A stretch of 64,000 nucleotides of DNA from Chloroflexota bacterium (lineage in GTDB: Bacteria > Chloroflexota > UBA11872). The stretch covers positions 124,001-188,000 of the forward strand of contig JAJDZU010000011.1 of assembly GCA_022824495.1 (NCBI GenBank), in the 5' to 3' direction. Positions within the stretch are counted from its first letter, which is position 1. Every line of letters begins with the position of its first letter. The notes under the pieces are model-generated. The model was given only the letters and a program-made list of their open reading frames with translations, ran no database searches and had not been told where the DNA came from. Shown piece after piece: positions 17,126 to 25,631 of this stretch. Both the position numbers and the translations under genes were made by a program.

Positions 17126-18223
17126 GTGACGTCCGCGAACACCGTGTCCCAACGGCTCCAGGAACAAGCCAACCGCCAGGGCCCTCTGCCATTCAGTGTG
17201 TTCATGGAACATGCGCTCTACGACCCGTCGGGTGGCTTCTACGCACGCGCCGACGCGCCCTACAAGGACTACTTCACCAGCGTCAGCGTCCATCCGACGC
17301 TGTTCGGCCAGTTACTCGCCGCTCACCTGGACGATGTCTGGCAATGCCTAGGACGACCCGCTCCATTTCGCATCGTTGAACTTGGCGCGGCCGACGGTGG
17401 CCTTGCCCGCCAGATTCGCAGTGCGGCTTGCAGTTTTTCGTGGGGCAGATCGCTCCAATACGTGGGCGTCGAACGAGCCCTTGCTTCCAGCACGACGGAT
17501 GCGCTTGACGCTTGTTTTGCCTCGATCGCGGAAGTTCCGGCCGGCAACGCCACGGCCATCATTTCGAACGAGTTCTTCGACGCCCTGCCTGTACGCCTGG
17601 CCCGCAGGACAGCCGACGGCTGGGTTGAGGAGCGCGTGGCTCGCGAAGGCGACGAATGGGCGTTTGTGGACCGGCCCGCGCCCGATGAGATTAAGTCCTA
17701 TGCCATGCAGTACGCGTCAGCCACGCCGGTCGGTGGCCGCATCGAGGTCCGGCAGAGTGTCGAGACGATCTTCCGGCACGCCGCCGGCCTTGCACCAAGC
17801 GTCGTGATGACCAGCATCGACTATGGCGGCATCTGCGCCGCGGTGCATTCGGAGCGCCTGGCTGGTGGGACCCTGTTGGCCTACCGCCGGCACCGAGCCT
17901 CGGGCGATGTCCTCGCCAACCCAGGACATGCCGACCTGACGGCCCACGTAAACTTCACGCAGTTGATCGACGCGGGCCGGTCCCAGGGACTCGGCTGCTA
18001 CCGAATGGGCCAACAGGCAGATTTCCTGGCCGCGCTGGGCGCTGGCGATTACCTCGTACGATTCCAGGAGCGACCTGACGCCACCCTGGCAGCTTACCGA
18101 TCCGAACGCGAAGCCGTATTTCAGCTCGTCTCGCCTACCGACCTCGGCCGCTTCCAGGTGCTGATTCAGGGCAAGGGAGTTGACTTGAGCCCGATCCGCG
18201 GCCTGGATGCGCTCACTGACTGA
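17126..18223 (+). CDS. MidA/NDUFAF7-like SAM-dependent methyltransferase
   Basis: 365 aa from a GTG start that follows AGGA. The COG1565 family signature is seen: PFSVFMEHALYDPSGGFYAR, SVSVHPTLFGQLLAAHL, the SAM-binding loop IVELGAADGGLARQIRSAA, and AIISNEFFDALPVRL. The mitochondrial relative methylates an arginine of a complex I subunit. In bacteria the substrate is unproven. It is followed 33 bases later by the aspartase/fumarase gene. An ATG at base 17078 would add 16 residues without family similarity. Confidence 0.82.
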   Translation: MTSANTVSQRLQEQANRQGPLPFSVFMEHALYDPSGGFYARADAPYKDYFTSVSVHPTLFGQLLAAHLDDVWQCLGRPAPFRIVELGAADGGLARQIRSAACSFSWGRSLQYVGVERALASSTTDALDACFASIAEVPAGNATAIISNEFFDALPVRLARRTADGWVEERVAREGDEWAFVDRPAPDEIKSYAMQYASATPVGGRIEVRQSVETIFRHAAGLAPSVVMTSIDYGGICAAVHSERLAGGTLLAYRRHRASGDVLANPGHADLTAHVNFTQLIDAGRSQGLGCYRMGQQADFLAALGAGDYLVRFQERPDATLAAYRSEREAVFQLVSPTDLGRFQVLIQGKGVDLSPIRGLDALTD

Positions 18224-18256
18224 TCTCTTCACACGGACGCAAAGGAGCAGGAATCA

Positions 18257-19669
18257 ATGCAAACGCGAACCGAGAACGACCCACTGGGCGAGCTGCAAGT
18301 CCCTGAATCGGCGCTCTACGGCGTGCAGACGCAGCGCGCGGTCGAGAACTTTCCGATCAGCGGACTTCCGCCGCACCACGCCTTTGTCTGGGCCACCGTC
18401 CTCATCAAAAAGGCCGCCGCCGTGGCGCACAAGCAGACTGGCCGCCTGGACGGCGACCTGGCTGACGCCATCGTGCGCGCCGCCGACGAGGCGCTGGACG
18501 GCCAGCATGCCGACCAATTCGTAGTCGATGTCTTCCAGGCCGGCGCCGGCACGTCGCACAACATGAATGCCAACGAGCTACTGGCTAATCGCGCCAATGA
18601 GCTGCTCGGTCGGCCGCGCGGCAGCTACGACCCCATTCACCCCAACGACCACGTCAACATGGCGCAGTCCACCAACGACGTGATCCCCACGGCGATTGCC
18701 CTGGCCGCGCTAAAGCTGCTGCCGGACCTCTACGACTCGCTCGACAGCTTGGCCGAGAGCCTGCAGGCCAAGGCCACGGCCTGGGATGGCATCGTCAAGT
18801 CGGGCCGTACCCACCTGCAGGACGCCACGCCGGTTCGCCTGGGTCAGGAGTTCGGCGCCTACGCGGAGGCCATACGCCGCCACACCGAGGCCATTCGCGA
18901 AGCTGCCGACGCCAGCCTTGAACTCAGCCTCGGCGGCACCGCCGTCGGCAGCGGGCTGAACGCCGAGCCTGCTTACCAGTCGCAGGTTATCGATGTCATC
19001 GCCGACCTGACCGGATTCAAAGTCCGGCAAGCCGCCGACTACTTCTACTCGATGCAGAGCATGGGCCGATTTGCCCAACTTTCCGGCGCCCTTCGCACCC
19101 TGGCGCTCGATTTTAACCGAATCGCCAATGACTTCCGCCTGCTCGGTTCAGGCCCGCGTACCGGCATCTCCGAGTTGCGCATGCCGCCCGTGCAGCCGGG
19201 ATCCTCAATCATGCCCGGCAAGATCAACCCGGTCATGGCCGAGTGCCTGAACATGATCTGCTTCCAGGTCCAGGGCAACGACCTGGCCATCGCCTCGGCA
19301 GTCACCGCCGGGCAACTGGAACTCAACGTGATGATGCCCCTCATCGCCCACAACCTGTGCCAGTCGATCGAAATCCTGGCCACCGGATCGCTGGCCTTCG
19401 CTCGCAAGGGCGTGGACGGCCTGGAAACCGACGATGAGATGCTGCGCTACTGGCTGGAGCGCAACACCATGCTGGCCACCGCGCTGGCTCCCAAGATCGG
19501 CTATGCCGCTGCCGCAGAAATCGCCAAGCAGGCGGTAGCTACCGGGGAGACCATACCGGTCGTGGCGGCCCGCTTGACCGACCTGTCCGCACAAGAACTC
19601 GCAGACGCCCTGGACCCGGCCCCAATGACTGAGCCTGGCGTGCGCGCTGGCGGTGGCGGCGGCGGTTAG
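18257..19669 (+). CDS. aspA: Aspartate ammonia-lyase (aspartase/fumarase superfamily)
   Basis: 470 aa. The superfamily signature GSSIMPGKINPVMAE carries the catalytic Ser loop. Substrate-binding motifs are GRTHLQDATPVRLGQE, NMAQSTNDVIPTAI and LGGTAVGSGLN. Aspartase-like features are LYGVQTQRAVENFPISG and FQAGAGTSHNMNANELLANR; class II fumarases usually read FQTGSGTQ there. The PGK rather than PAK loop is fumarase-like, so a fumarate hydratase remains the main alternative. A strong Shine-Dalgarno AGGAG lies 8 bases before the ATG. The C-terminus ends in a run of six glycines, which looks like a slippery GGC repeat. No aspartate transporter or TCA gene is adjacent. Confidence 0.78.
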   Translation: MQTRTENDPLGELQVPESALYGVQTQRAVENFPISGLPPHHAFVWATVLIKKAAAVAHKQTGRLDGDLADAIVRAADEALDGQHADQFVVDVFQAGAGTSHNMNANELLANRANELLGRPRGSYDPIHPNDHVNMAQSTNDVIPTAIALAALKLLPDLYDSLDSLAESLQAKATAWDGIVKSGRTHLQDATPVRLGQEFGAYAEAIRRHTEAIREAADASLELSLGGTAVGSGLNAEPAYQSQVIDVIADLTGFKVRQAADYFYSMQSMGRFAQLSGALRTLALDFNRIANDFRLLGSGPRTGISELRMPPVQPGSSIMPGKINPVMAECLNMICFQVQGNDLAIASAVTAGQLELNVMMPLIAHNLCQSIEILATGSLAFARKGVDGLETDDEMLRYWLERNTMLATALAPKIGYAAAAEIAKQAVATGETIPVVAARLTDLSAQELADALDPAPMTEPGVRAGGGGGG

Positions 19670-19712
19670 CCCCGCCCAGTCACTTGAACAGTGTGAAATC
19701 GATGCACGGCCA

Positions 19713-20750
19713 GTGAGCGCGGATTCCCCCGCCGTGTCGGTTTGCTCGCTGACACGTGTGTTCGAGCCACCCGTGCGTAGGGGCCTGCGCGGACTGCTAC
19801 CGCGCTTCGGGACTGAGCCGGCCAAACCTAAGCGCATTGTGGCCGTCAACGACCTGAACCTGGACATTGCCGCCGGCCATTGCTTCGGCCTGCTGGGACC
19901 GAACGGCGCGGGCAAGACCACTACCGTCAAGATGCTCGCCACGTTGCTGGAACCAACCTCCGGGAACGCATCCGTGGCCGGCTTCGACGTGACCCGCTCG
20001 CCCCGACAGGTCCGCCGCAACATTGGCGTCCTCTTCGCTGGCGAACGCGGTATGTACTGGCGGCTGTCCGGCCGCGAAAACCTCGAGCTCTTCGGCACGT
20101 TGGCATACATGACGAGGCAGCGTATTAGCGACCGCATTGAGACGGTCGCCGAGCGCTTTGGTTTGCAGGATCGAATGGATGACCTGGTTGAGACCTACAG
20201 CACCGGCATGAAACAGCGCCTTAACCTGGCGCGCACTACGCTGCACGAACCGCCGGTGCTATTGCTCGACGAGCCCACCGCCGCGCTTGATCCCGTCGCG
20301 GCGCGCGAGGCGCGCCACCTCATCCGTCAGATCGCAGAATCGGGAACCGCGATCCTGCTTACCACCCACAACCTCTACGAAGCCGAACAGATTTGCGACC
20401 GCGTCGGGATCATCCAGAGCGGTACGCTGGTTGCCGAAGGCCAGCCGGCGGACCTCATCCGGCAGGCCGGCGAAGTGCCGCGACTTGACCTCCTCCTGCG
20501 CGGTGACCTGTCTACAGCCAAGGCCACGATCGGATCCGACGGCCTCTGGTGGGGTGATGTGAGCCGGGACGGCGAGTTCGCAGTCGCTGTGCGCGCGCCG
20601 GATGGCTGGCGTGGCAGCGAAGCCCTCACCAGCGCGCTTGTCAGCCAGGGCATTGTGGTCGAGCAAGCCAGCCTTCGGGAACCCGACCTCGAGGACGCCT
20701 ACATCGCCATCACCGGCTCTCGCATCGAGCGCCCCTTCATTGAACGTTAG
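19713..20750 (+). CDS. ABC-2 type transporter ATP-binding protein
   Basis: 345 aa from a GTG start; in-frame GTG at base 19653 is possible but would lie inside the previous gene. Walker A GLLGPNGAGKTTTVKML, signature YSTGMKQRLNLAR, Walker B VLLLDEPTAALDP and H-loop LTTHN are intact, with the DRI-type segment GVLFAGERGMYWRLSGRENL. A C-terminal regulatory region of about 100 residues follows. The next two genes are the matching permeases and overlap end to end, so this is a complete exporter for a drug, lipid or polysaccharide. The cargo is not identifiable. Confidence 0.92.
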   Translation: MSADSPAVSVCSLTRVFEPPVRRGLRGLLPRFGTEPAKPKRIVAVNDLNLDIAAGHCFGLLGPNGAGKTTTVKMLATLLEPTSGNASVAGFDVTRSPRQVRRNIGVLFAGERGMYWRLSGRENLELFGTLAYMTRQRISDRIETVAERFGLQDRMDDLVETYSTGMKQRLNLARTTLHEPPVLLLDEPTAALDPVAAREARHLIRQIAESGTAILLTTHNLYEAEQICDRVGIIQSGTLVAEGQPADLIRQAGEVPRLDLLLRGDLSTAKATIGSDGLWWGDVSRDGEFAVAVRAPDGWRGSEALTSALVSQGIVVEQASLREPDLEDAYIAITGSRIERPFIER

Positions 20751-21585
20751 CGTCCCGCAACTCCGCAGCGAGTTTTGGGCCCTGGTTGCGCTCGCACGCA
20801 AGGGCTGGAAGGTCGACCGTCGCCAGCCGTACTTTCTGACATCGGGCCTACTCGGAACGATGCAGTGGGTGCTGCCCATCGTTCTGGCCACGATTGCCTT
20901 GGCAGGACCAAATGACGAGGGACTCCGACGCTTTACCGACCTCGCTGGAACAGACGCGTACATCGCCTACTCAGTGATCGGGGCAATCGCTTTTCTCTAT
21001 GCGGGCTGGTTGCTTTCGGCGCTCTCGTTCGATCTGCGCCTAAACCGGAACCTCGGCACACTGCCAACCATTTGGACTTCGGCCGTATCGCGGGTGGTCT
21101 TGACCTGCGGCGGCGCACTGGGTCACGCGCTGGCACCGGCCGTCATGGCCGTTGCGGCGTTCAGTGCTGCCTGGGCACTCTTCAGGTTCTCTCTAGAACC
21201 AAATGTCGGACCGGCCCTGGCTGTCCTGGTGTGCGGCGCGCTTGCGATGGTCGGGCTCGCACTCCCACTGGCAGCCGTCACTCTTCGCTACCGCGAGGCT
21301 CACTACCTCGTGTCCTTGTTCCTGATGGCAACGGGAATTCTTGCGGGGATCGCATACCCCGTAGATGTGCTTCCGGATTGGGCACAGTGGGTTTCCAGGC
21401 TCCTGTCGCCCACCTGGCTGCTCCATGGTCTGCGTGAGGCTCTCGTCTTTGGTGATGTCGCAGAGGCTATGCGTTCTTGCGGCGTGCTGCTCGTGATGGC
21501 CTTGGTCTACGGAGCGGCTGGAATCGTGCTGCTGAAGATGATGGATGCGGCGGCCCGATCGAAGGGCGAGGTTGAGTGGATGTAG
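20740..21585 (+). CDS. ABC-2 type transporter permease 1
   Basis: 281 aa. The TTG start overlaps the ATPase stop by 11 bases, and no ATG or GTG start gives a sensible N-terminus. Six hydrophobic segments are visible (for example QWVLPIVLATIALAG, YSVIGAIAFLYAGWLLSA, LAVLVCGALAMVGLALPLAA). The pre-TM6 region FLMATGILAGIAYPVDVLP is typical of ABC-2 membrane domains. Its stop overlaps the next permease by 10 bases. Confidence 0.85.
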   Translation: MNVSVPQLRSEFWALVALARKGWKVDRRQPYFLTSGLLGTMQWVLPIVLATIALAGPNDEGLRRFTDLAGTDAYIAYSVIGAIAFLYAGWLLSALSFDLRLNRNLGTLPTIWTSAVSRVVLTCGGALGHALAPAVMAVAAFSAAWALFRFSLEPNVGPALAVLVCGALAMVGLALPLAAVTLRYREAHYLVSLFLMATGILAGIAYPVDVLPDWAQWVSRLLSPTWLLHGLREALVFGDVAEAMRSCGVLLVMALVYGAAGIVLLKMMDAAARSKGEVEWM

Positions 21586-22415
21586 GTGTTTCTCGAAGTA
21601 CTGAGTTGGCGTGGGCAGCGCGGGCAATCCTCGCCAATGCGCGTGTGCAGTGGCTTGAGACCGCTCGTTTCAAGGCTCTCTGGGTTTACCAGGCTGGCTG
21701 GGCGTTTCTTTTCTTCGTTCCGCTCGCACTTAGCGGCATGGCCTTTGGAGATGCTGGATTCGAGGCCAGTGGGGGCGGCCAGAGTTTCTTGGCCTACGCT
21801 GTTGCTGGCTTCGCCGCTCTTAATGTCGCCGCCGACGCACTCTGGTGCGGTGTCCAATTCCTGGAGAAATCCAACCAGGTTGGGACTCTCGCGCATCTTT
21901 GGGTTTCCGAGGCGCCGCGCTGGACGGCGCTGACCGGCGCCACGATTGTCAATGTGGGCTTTTCGGCTCTTCGCGGCCTCCTAATCCTGCTAGTTGCCAG
22001 CCTGCTGTTTGGCGGCGAAACGTTTGCCATCACGCTGGCTGCGATCGTGGCGCTGCTTTTTGCCTTGGTCGCATTCTGGGGGATCGGCTTGGCCCTCGCC
22101 GGCATCGGCCTGGTGGCCCGTCGCGCTCGGTTGCCCGAAGTCCTGAGCGCGCTCGCCATGGTCATGGCCGGCGCTACCTACCCAATCGCCATCCTGCCCT
22201 GGAGCGTGCGATGGATTACCTATGTCAACCCTTACACCTACATCGTCGACCTGCTTCGCTCCACGACCATCGGAACACCGTCGCTCTTCCCCATCGAGAT
22301 TGAATTGATGGTTGTCGGCGCCATCGCCATCGCCAGCGTTGCCGGTGGAGGCTGGGCCTACGCCAGGTGTGAGCGCATCGCCATCCGACGAGGTCTGGTC
22401 GGCCTACACGCATAG
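21576..22415 (+). CDS. ABC-2 type transporter permease 2
   Basis: 279 aa from a GTG. It has six predicted membrane helices with the same layout as permease 1, including SALAMVMAGATYPIAILP before the last pair and the membrane-proximal NPYTYIVDLLRSTTIG. Two different permeases with one ATPase suggest a heterodimeric membrane domain. A long hairpin follows the stop, consistent with the end of the operon. Confidence 0.85.
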   Translation: MDVGVSRSTELAWAARAILANARVQWLETARFKALWVYQAGWAFLFFVPLALSGMAFGDAGFEASGGGQSFLAYAVAGFAALNVAADALWCGVQFLEKSNQVGTLAHLWVSEAPRWTALTGATIVNVGFSALRGLLILLVASLLFGGETFAITLAAIVALLFALVAFWGIGLALAGIGLVARRARLPEVLSALAMVMAGATYPIAILPWSVRWITYVNPYTYIVDLLRSTTIGTPSLFPIEIELMVVGAIAIASVAGGGWAYARCERIAIRRGLVGLHA

Positions 22416-22482
22416 ATCCGCGACTGCGCGGGTGATCGCCCTTGCTCGACTCCACACAAGCCGTCTGACTTCGTAGGATGTA

Positions 22483-22512
22483 GCCCTGCCAGCCGCGCGC
22501 GGCTGCCAGGGC
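22483..22512. terminator. Long hairpin between ABC operon and polysaccharide cluster
   Basis: A 30-base inverted repeat: GCCCTG-c-CAGCCGCG pairs with CGCGGCTG-c-CAGGGC, 14 base pairs broken by one C/C mismatch, with essentially no loop beyond CGCG. No U-tract follows. It sits 67 bases after the permease stop and 26 bases before the methyltransferase start, so it may terminate or attenuate transcription. Confidence 0.45.
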
Positions 22513-22538
22513 GGGGCACCAGAAGACGCTGCGGCCAA

Positions 22539-23306
22539 TTGGACGCCCTGGAGGCCGCATTGCAAACGCGCGCACGGCAAATCGCTTTCTTTGCGTCGCT
22601 GGACGCCGAAGAAGAGATTGAGCGGCCCCGCCACTACCCGCGGCCCGTGCGGTTTCTCCTTGAAGAAAAACTGCGTCGCGCGCTGGGTCTACTCGGGCGG
22701 GTCACGTCAACCGACGCTCTCTGCCTCTGTGGCGGATCGGGCATGGACGCCGAGTGGCTTGCCAACCGTGGAATCCGCCCGACGATCCTTGACCTATCGC
22801 CTGAAGCGCTGACGAGAGCACGCCTCCGCGCCCGTCGGCACGGCTTTGAAGTCACACTCGTTCGAGGGGACGCTGCCCGACTTCCATTCAGCGACCAGTG
22901 CTTCGGCATGGCGCTCGTTCATGATGGTTTGCATCACCTCAATGCCCCGTACCGAGCTCTGGATGAGATGGCGCGTGTCGCTCGCCACGAGTTGATAGTG
23001 ATGGAACCGGCGCGCGCGGCCATGACCCGGCTGGCTGTGGCTCTTGGCCTTGCCGCTGAAATCGAGCCCGCCGGCAACGTGGTCCGGCGACTCGACGCCG
23101 CCGAGGCTCGCGCGCGTGTCCAGTCAGGGGGCTGGCGCCATGTGCGGTCGGCTCGCGACCTCGTGTACTACCAGCGTTGGACGTTCCCCGTTTACCAGCG
23201 CCTTGAACCCAATCCAGCCTTCCCCGTCTTCGTCCTCGCGTACCGCCTTGTCAATGTTGCTATCGGCCGCTGGGGCAACTCGCTGAAAGTCGTGGCACGG
23301 CGCTAG
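22539..23306 (+). CDS. Class I SAM-dependent methyltransferase
   Basis: 255 aa from a TTG start with no clear Shine-Dalgarno, so the start is uncertain. Motif I is LCLCGGSGMDAEWLANRG, motif II TILDLSPEALTRAR, then LVRGDAARLPFSDQCFGMAL and the post-I segment VHDGLHHLNAPYRALDEMAR, as in UbiE/Methyltransf_11 proteins. It leads the polysaccharide cluster and lies 11 bases before the GT4 gene. A sugar or lipid-carrier methylation is a guess from context. Confidence 0.85.
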   Translation: MDALEAALQTRARQIAFFASLDAEEEIERPRHYPRPVRFLLEEKLRRALGLLGRVTSTDALCLCGGSGMDAEWLANRGIRPTILDLSPEALTRARLRARRHGFEVTLVRGDAARLPFSDQCFGMALVHDGLHHLNAPYRALDEMARVARHELIVMEPARAAMTRLAVALGLAAEIEPAGNVVRRLDAAEARARVQSGGWRHVRSARDLVYYQRWTFPVYQRLEPNPAFPVFVLAYRLVNVAIGRWGNSLKVVARR

Positions 23307-23317
23307 GCCGGACAGCT

Positions 23318-24559
23318 ATGCACGTTGTCGTAATCGGCATCAACTATCCACCCGAGGTTGCCGGTATCGCGCCTCAGACCGCCGCGCTTTGCAGTCACCT
23401 GGCCGCCCGCGGCGACGACGTGTACATGGTGACCGCCAAACCCCACTACCCGACCTGGCGCGTGTTTCCCGACCACCGCCGATCCGGCTTCAATCTCGAG
23501 GTGCTTGACGGCGTGCGCGTCGTCCGCGTGCCTTCGTGCATACCGGCGAAACCCGGCTCTCTGATCCGTCGCGTGATCTACGACGGGTCGTTTGCCCTGA
23601 TCGCCGGCCTCACGGCCCTGCTGCTACCGCGCGCTGACGCCTATCTCTACGTCGGAGCACAGCCCGCTGTCGCCGCGTCCACGGCACTCGTTGCCCGGAT
23701 TCGACGTCGCCCCTGGGTCGCCAAAGTCGCCGACCTTGCCGTGAACGCCGGTGCCGCCGTGGGTGTCATCCGTCACCCAGTCCTGGTCCGCCTCCTGCGA
23801 ACCATCGAGTACGCGGTCTACCGGCGCGCCAACGCTGTTCTCGTGCTCACGGAGGGTTTTGCGGAAGAGCTGATCCGGCACGGCATGAACGGTCGAAAAC
23901 TCCATGTCGTGCGCGACTCCGAGGATATGGACAGCTTCCGGCCCACCACGACACGCGCCGAAACCCGGCGGCGTCACGGTCTGGATCCGGAACGGCCACT
24001 CATCACCCACATCGGCAGCATTGGCCGAAAGCAGGGTTTGCAGGTCGCTACTCAAGCGGCCAATGAAGATCAGACGGGCTCCTGCTGGCTTCTCGTGGGC
24101 GATGGACCCGAGCGACCAGCCATCGAGCGCTCGGCGCCGGCAGACCGCATGTGCGTTCTGCCCTTCCTCTCGCGACCGGACCTGGCCGACCTGCTGGCCG
24201 CGTCAGACGTGGCGCTGCTGACCCAGCGTCGCCGCGTGATCGAGTCGGTTATCCCTTCCAAGCTGATGACGTACATGGCCGCGGGTCTTCCGATCGTCGC
24301 GTCGGTACACACAGACAGCGAGGCCGCACGCTTGATTCGCAGAGCCGAATGCGGTCTCGTCGTCGAACCCGAAGCGCCCGCATTGCTTCGAGACGCTATA
24401 GCCGAATTGCTGGCCGATCCGGATCGTCGTCGCCGGCTTGGCGCCGCGGGGCACGCGTTCGCCGAGAGGGAATTCAACCGTTCCCGAGTCGTAGCCGCGC
24501 AAGCGTCGATCCTCGAGTCGCTCGCCAGCGTGCCTGAACGACAGACGTGCGGTCCGTGA
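23318..24559 (+). CDS. Glycosyltransferase family 4 (WcaI-like)
   Basis: 413 aa. The GT-B fold is recognisable from the N-terminal MHVVVIGINYPPEVAGIAPQ and CSHLAARGDDVYMVTAKPHY, which match colanic-acid WcaI-like GT4 enzymes. The C-terminal nucleotide-sugar region follows: HIGSIGRKQGLQV, LLVGDGPERPAIE, VIPSKLMTYMAAGLPIVASV and GLVVEPEAPALLRDAI. It is a retaining glycosyltransferase that acts on a lipid-linked acceptor at the cytoplasmic face. It overlaps the SDR gene by 4 bases. Confidence 0.9.
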   Translation: MHVVVIGINYPPEVAGIAPQTAALCSHLAARGDDVYMVTAKPHYPTWRVFPDHRRSGFNLEVLDGVRVVRVPSCIPAKPGSLIRRVIYDGSFALIAGLTALLLPRADAYLYVGAQPAVAASTALVARIRRRPWVAKVADLAVNAGAAVGVIRHPVLVRLLRTIEYAVYRRANAVLVLTEGFAEELIRHGMNGRKLHVVRDSEDMDSFRPTTTRAETRRRHGLDPERPLITHIGSIGRKQGLQVATQAANEDQTGSCWLLVGDGPERPAIERSAPADRMCVLPFLSRPDLADLLAASDVALLTQRRRVIESVIPSKLMTYMAAGLPIVASVHTDSEAARLIRRAECGLVVEPEAPALLRDAIAELLADPDRRRRLGAAGHAFAEREFNRSRVVAAQASILESLASVPERQTCGP

Positions 24560-25608
24560 ACGACCAAGACGTCAGTTCCGAGGAGGTAGCCCGTGCATTT
24601 GGTGGTCGCCCTGTACTGGTCACCGGCGGCGCCTCCTTCATTGGCTCGCATCTGGTTGACGCCCTTGTCTCGGTCGGTGCCCGGATTCGAGTGGTTGATG
24701 ACCTCAGCAGCGGCAAGCTCGCGAACATCCGCCGGCATATTCATTCAGGCTCAATTGAGTTCGCACGGGCCGATCTCCTGGACCCCACCGTCGCCGCGGA
24801 GTCCGTTGCCGGCATTCACACCGTCTTTCATCTGGCCGCCAATCACGGCGGGCGCGGCTACGTTGATCAGCATCAGGCTGACTGCGCAACGAATCTCCTG
24901 CTGGATGGCGCCGTGTTTAGGTCCTGCCGCCTCGCTGGCGTCGAGAAGGTCGTCTATGCCTCGTCCGGCTGCGTCTACCCGAACCATCGGCAGACCGATC
25001 CAACGGAATGGCTGTTTCTCACCGAGGACCAGGTCGGTCCGCCCTACGACGCCGACAACATGTATGGCTGGGCCAAGCTCATGGGCGAACTCACGCTCCG
25101 GGCTTTCCATCAGGACTACGGCCTCAAGTCGGTGAGCTGCCGCTACTTCACCGTCTATGGCCCGCGCGGCCACGAAAACCACGCAGTGATGGCCATGATT
25201 GCCCGTGCGTTCATCAGGCAGAACCCATTCGAGGTCTGGGGATCGGGCTTCCAGGTCCGGAATTGGACCTTTGTCAGTGACATCGTCGACGGAACCCTGC
25301 GAGCCGCCGCCCGCATCGACAATGCCCGTGCCGTCAACCTGGGCACCCGCGAGCGCATCCGCGTCATCGACGCCGTACGTCAAGTGTTGGACCTGACGGG
25401 ACATCAGCCTGAGATTCGCCTGCGCGAGGACATGCCCGTCGGGCCTATGAATCGAGTCGCGGACTCCTCGCTGGCCGAACGCCTGCTGAACTGGATGCCC
25501 CGCGTCCGATTTGAAGACGGACTGCGCATGACCATCGATTGGTACGTCGCCGCCCACCGTCGGAACGACGTGGCTGCCCGCCTCGCGCACCGTCTCACGG
25601 AGCGCTGA
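24556..25608 (+). CDS. NAD-dependent nucleotide-sugar epimerase/dehydratase (extended SDR)
   Basis: 350 aa, starting at the GTG that overlaps the GT4 stop as GTGA. The Rossmann motif PVLVTGGASFIGSHLVDAL and the catalytic YxxxK (MYGWAKLMGE) are intact, with SSGCVYP supplying the conserved Ser. The SCRYFTVYGPRGHENHAVMA segment is typical of UDP-glucose 4-epimerase and GDP-mannose epimerase-like enzymes. The product sugar cannot be fixed from sequence. An in-frame GTG 9 bases earlier is an alternative start. Confidence 0.9.
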   Translation: MNDQDVSSEEVARAFGGRPVLVTGGASFIGSHLVDALVSVGARIRVVDDLSSGKLANIRRHIHSGSIEFARADLLDPTVAAESVAGIHTVFHLAANHGGRGYVDQHQADCATNLLLDGAVFRSCRLAGVEKVVYASSGCVYPNHRQTDPTEWLFLTEDQVGPPYDADNMYGWAKLMGELTLRAFHQDYGLKSVSCRYFTVYGPRGHENHAVMAMIARAFIRQNPFEVWGSGFQVRNWTFVSDIVDGTLRAAARIDNARAVNLGTRERIRVIDAVRQVLDLTGHQPEIRLREDMPVGPMNRVADSSLAERLLNWMPRVRFEDGLRMTIDWYVAAHRRNDVAARLAHRLTER

Positions 25609-25631
25609 CGACAACGGAGTCGGAGGACCGT

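Noticed and set aside
18257-19669. Class II fumarase as the primary call
   Set aside because: FQAGAGTSHNMN and the YGVQTQRAVENF opening fit aspartase better, though the PGK loop keeps fumarase open.
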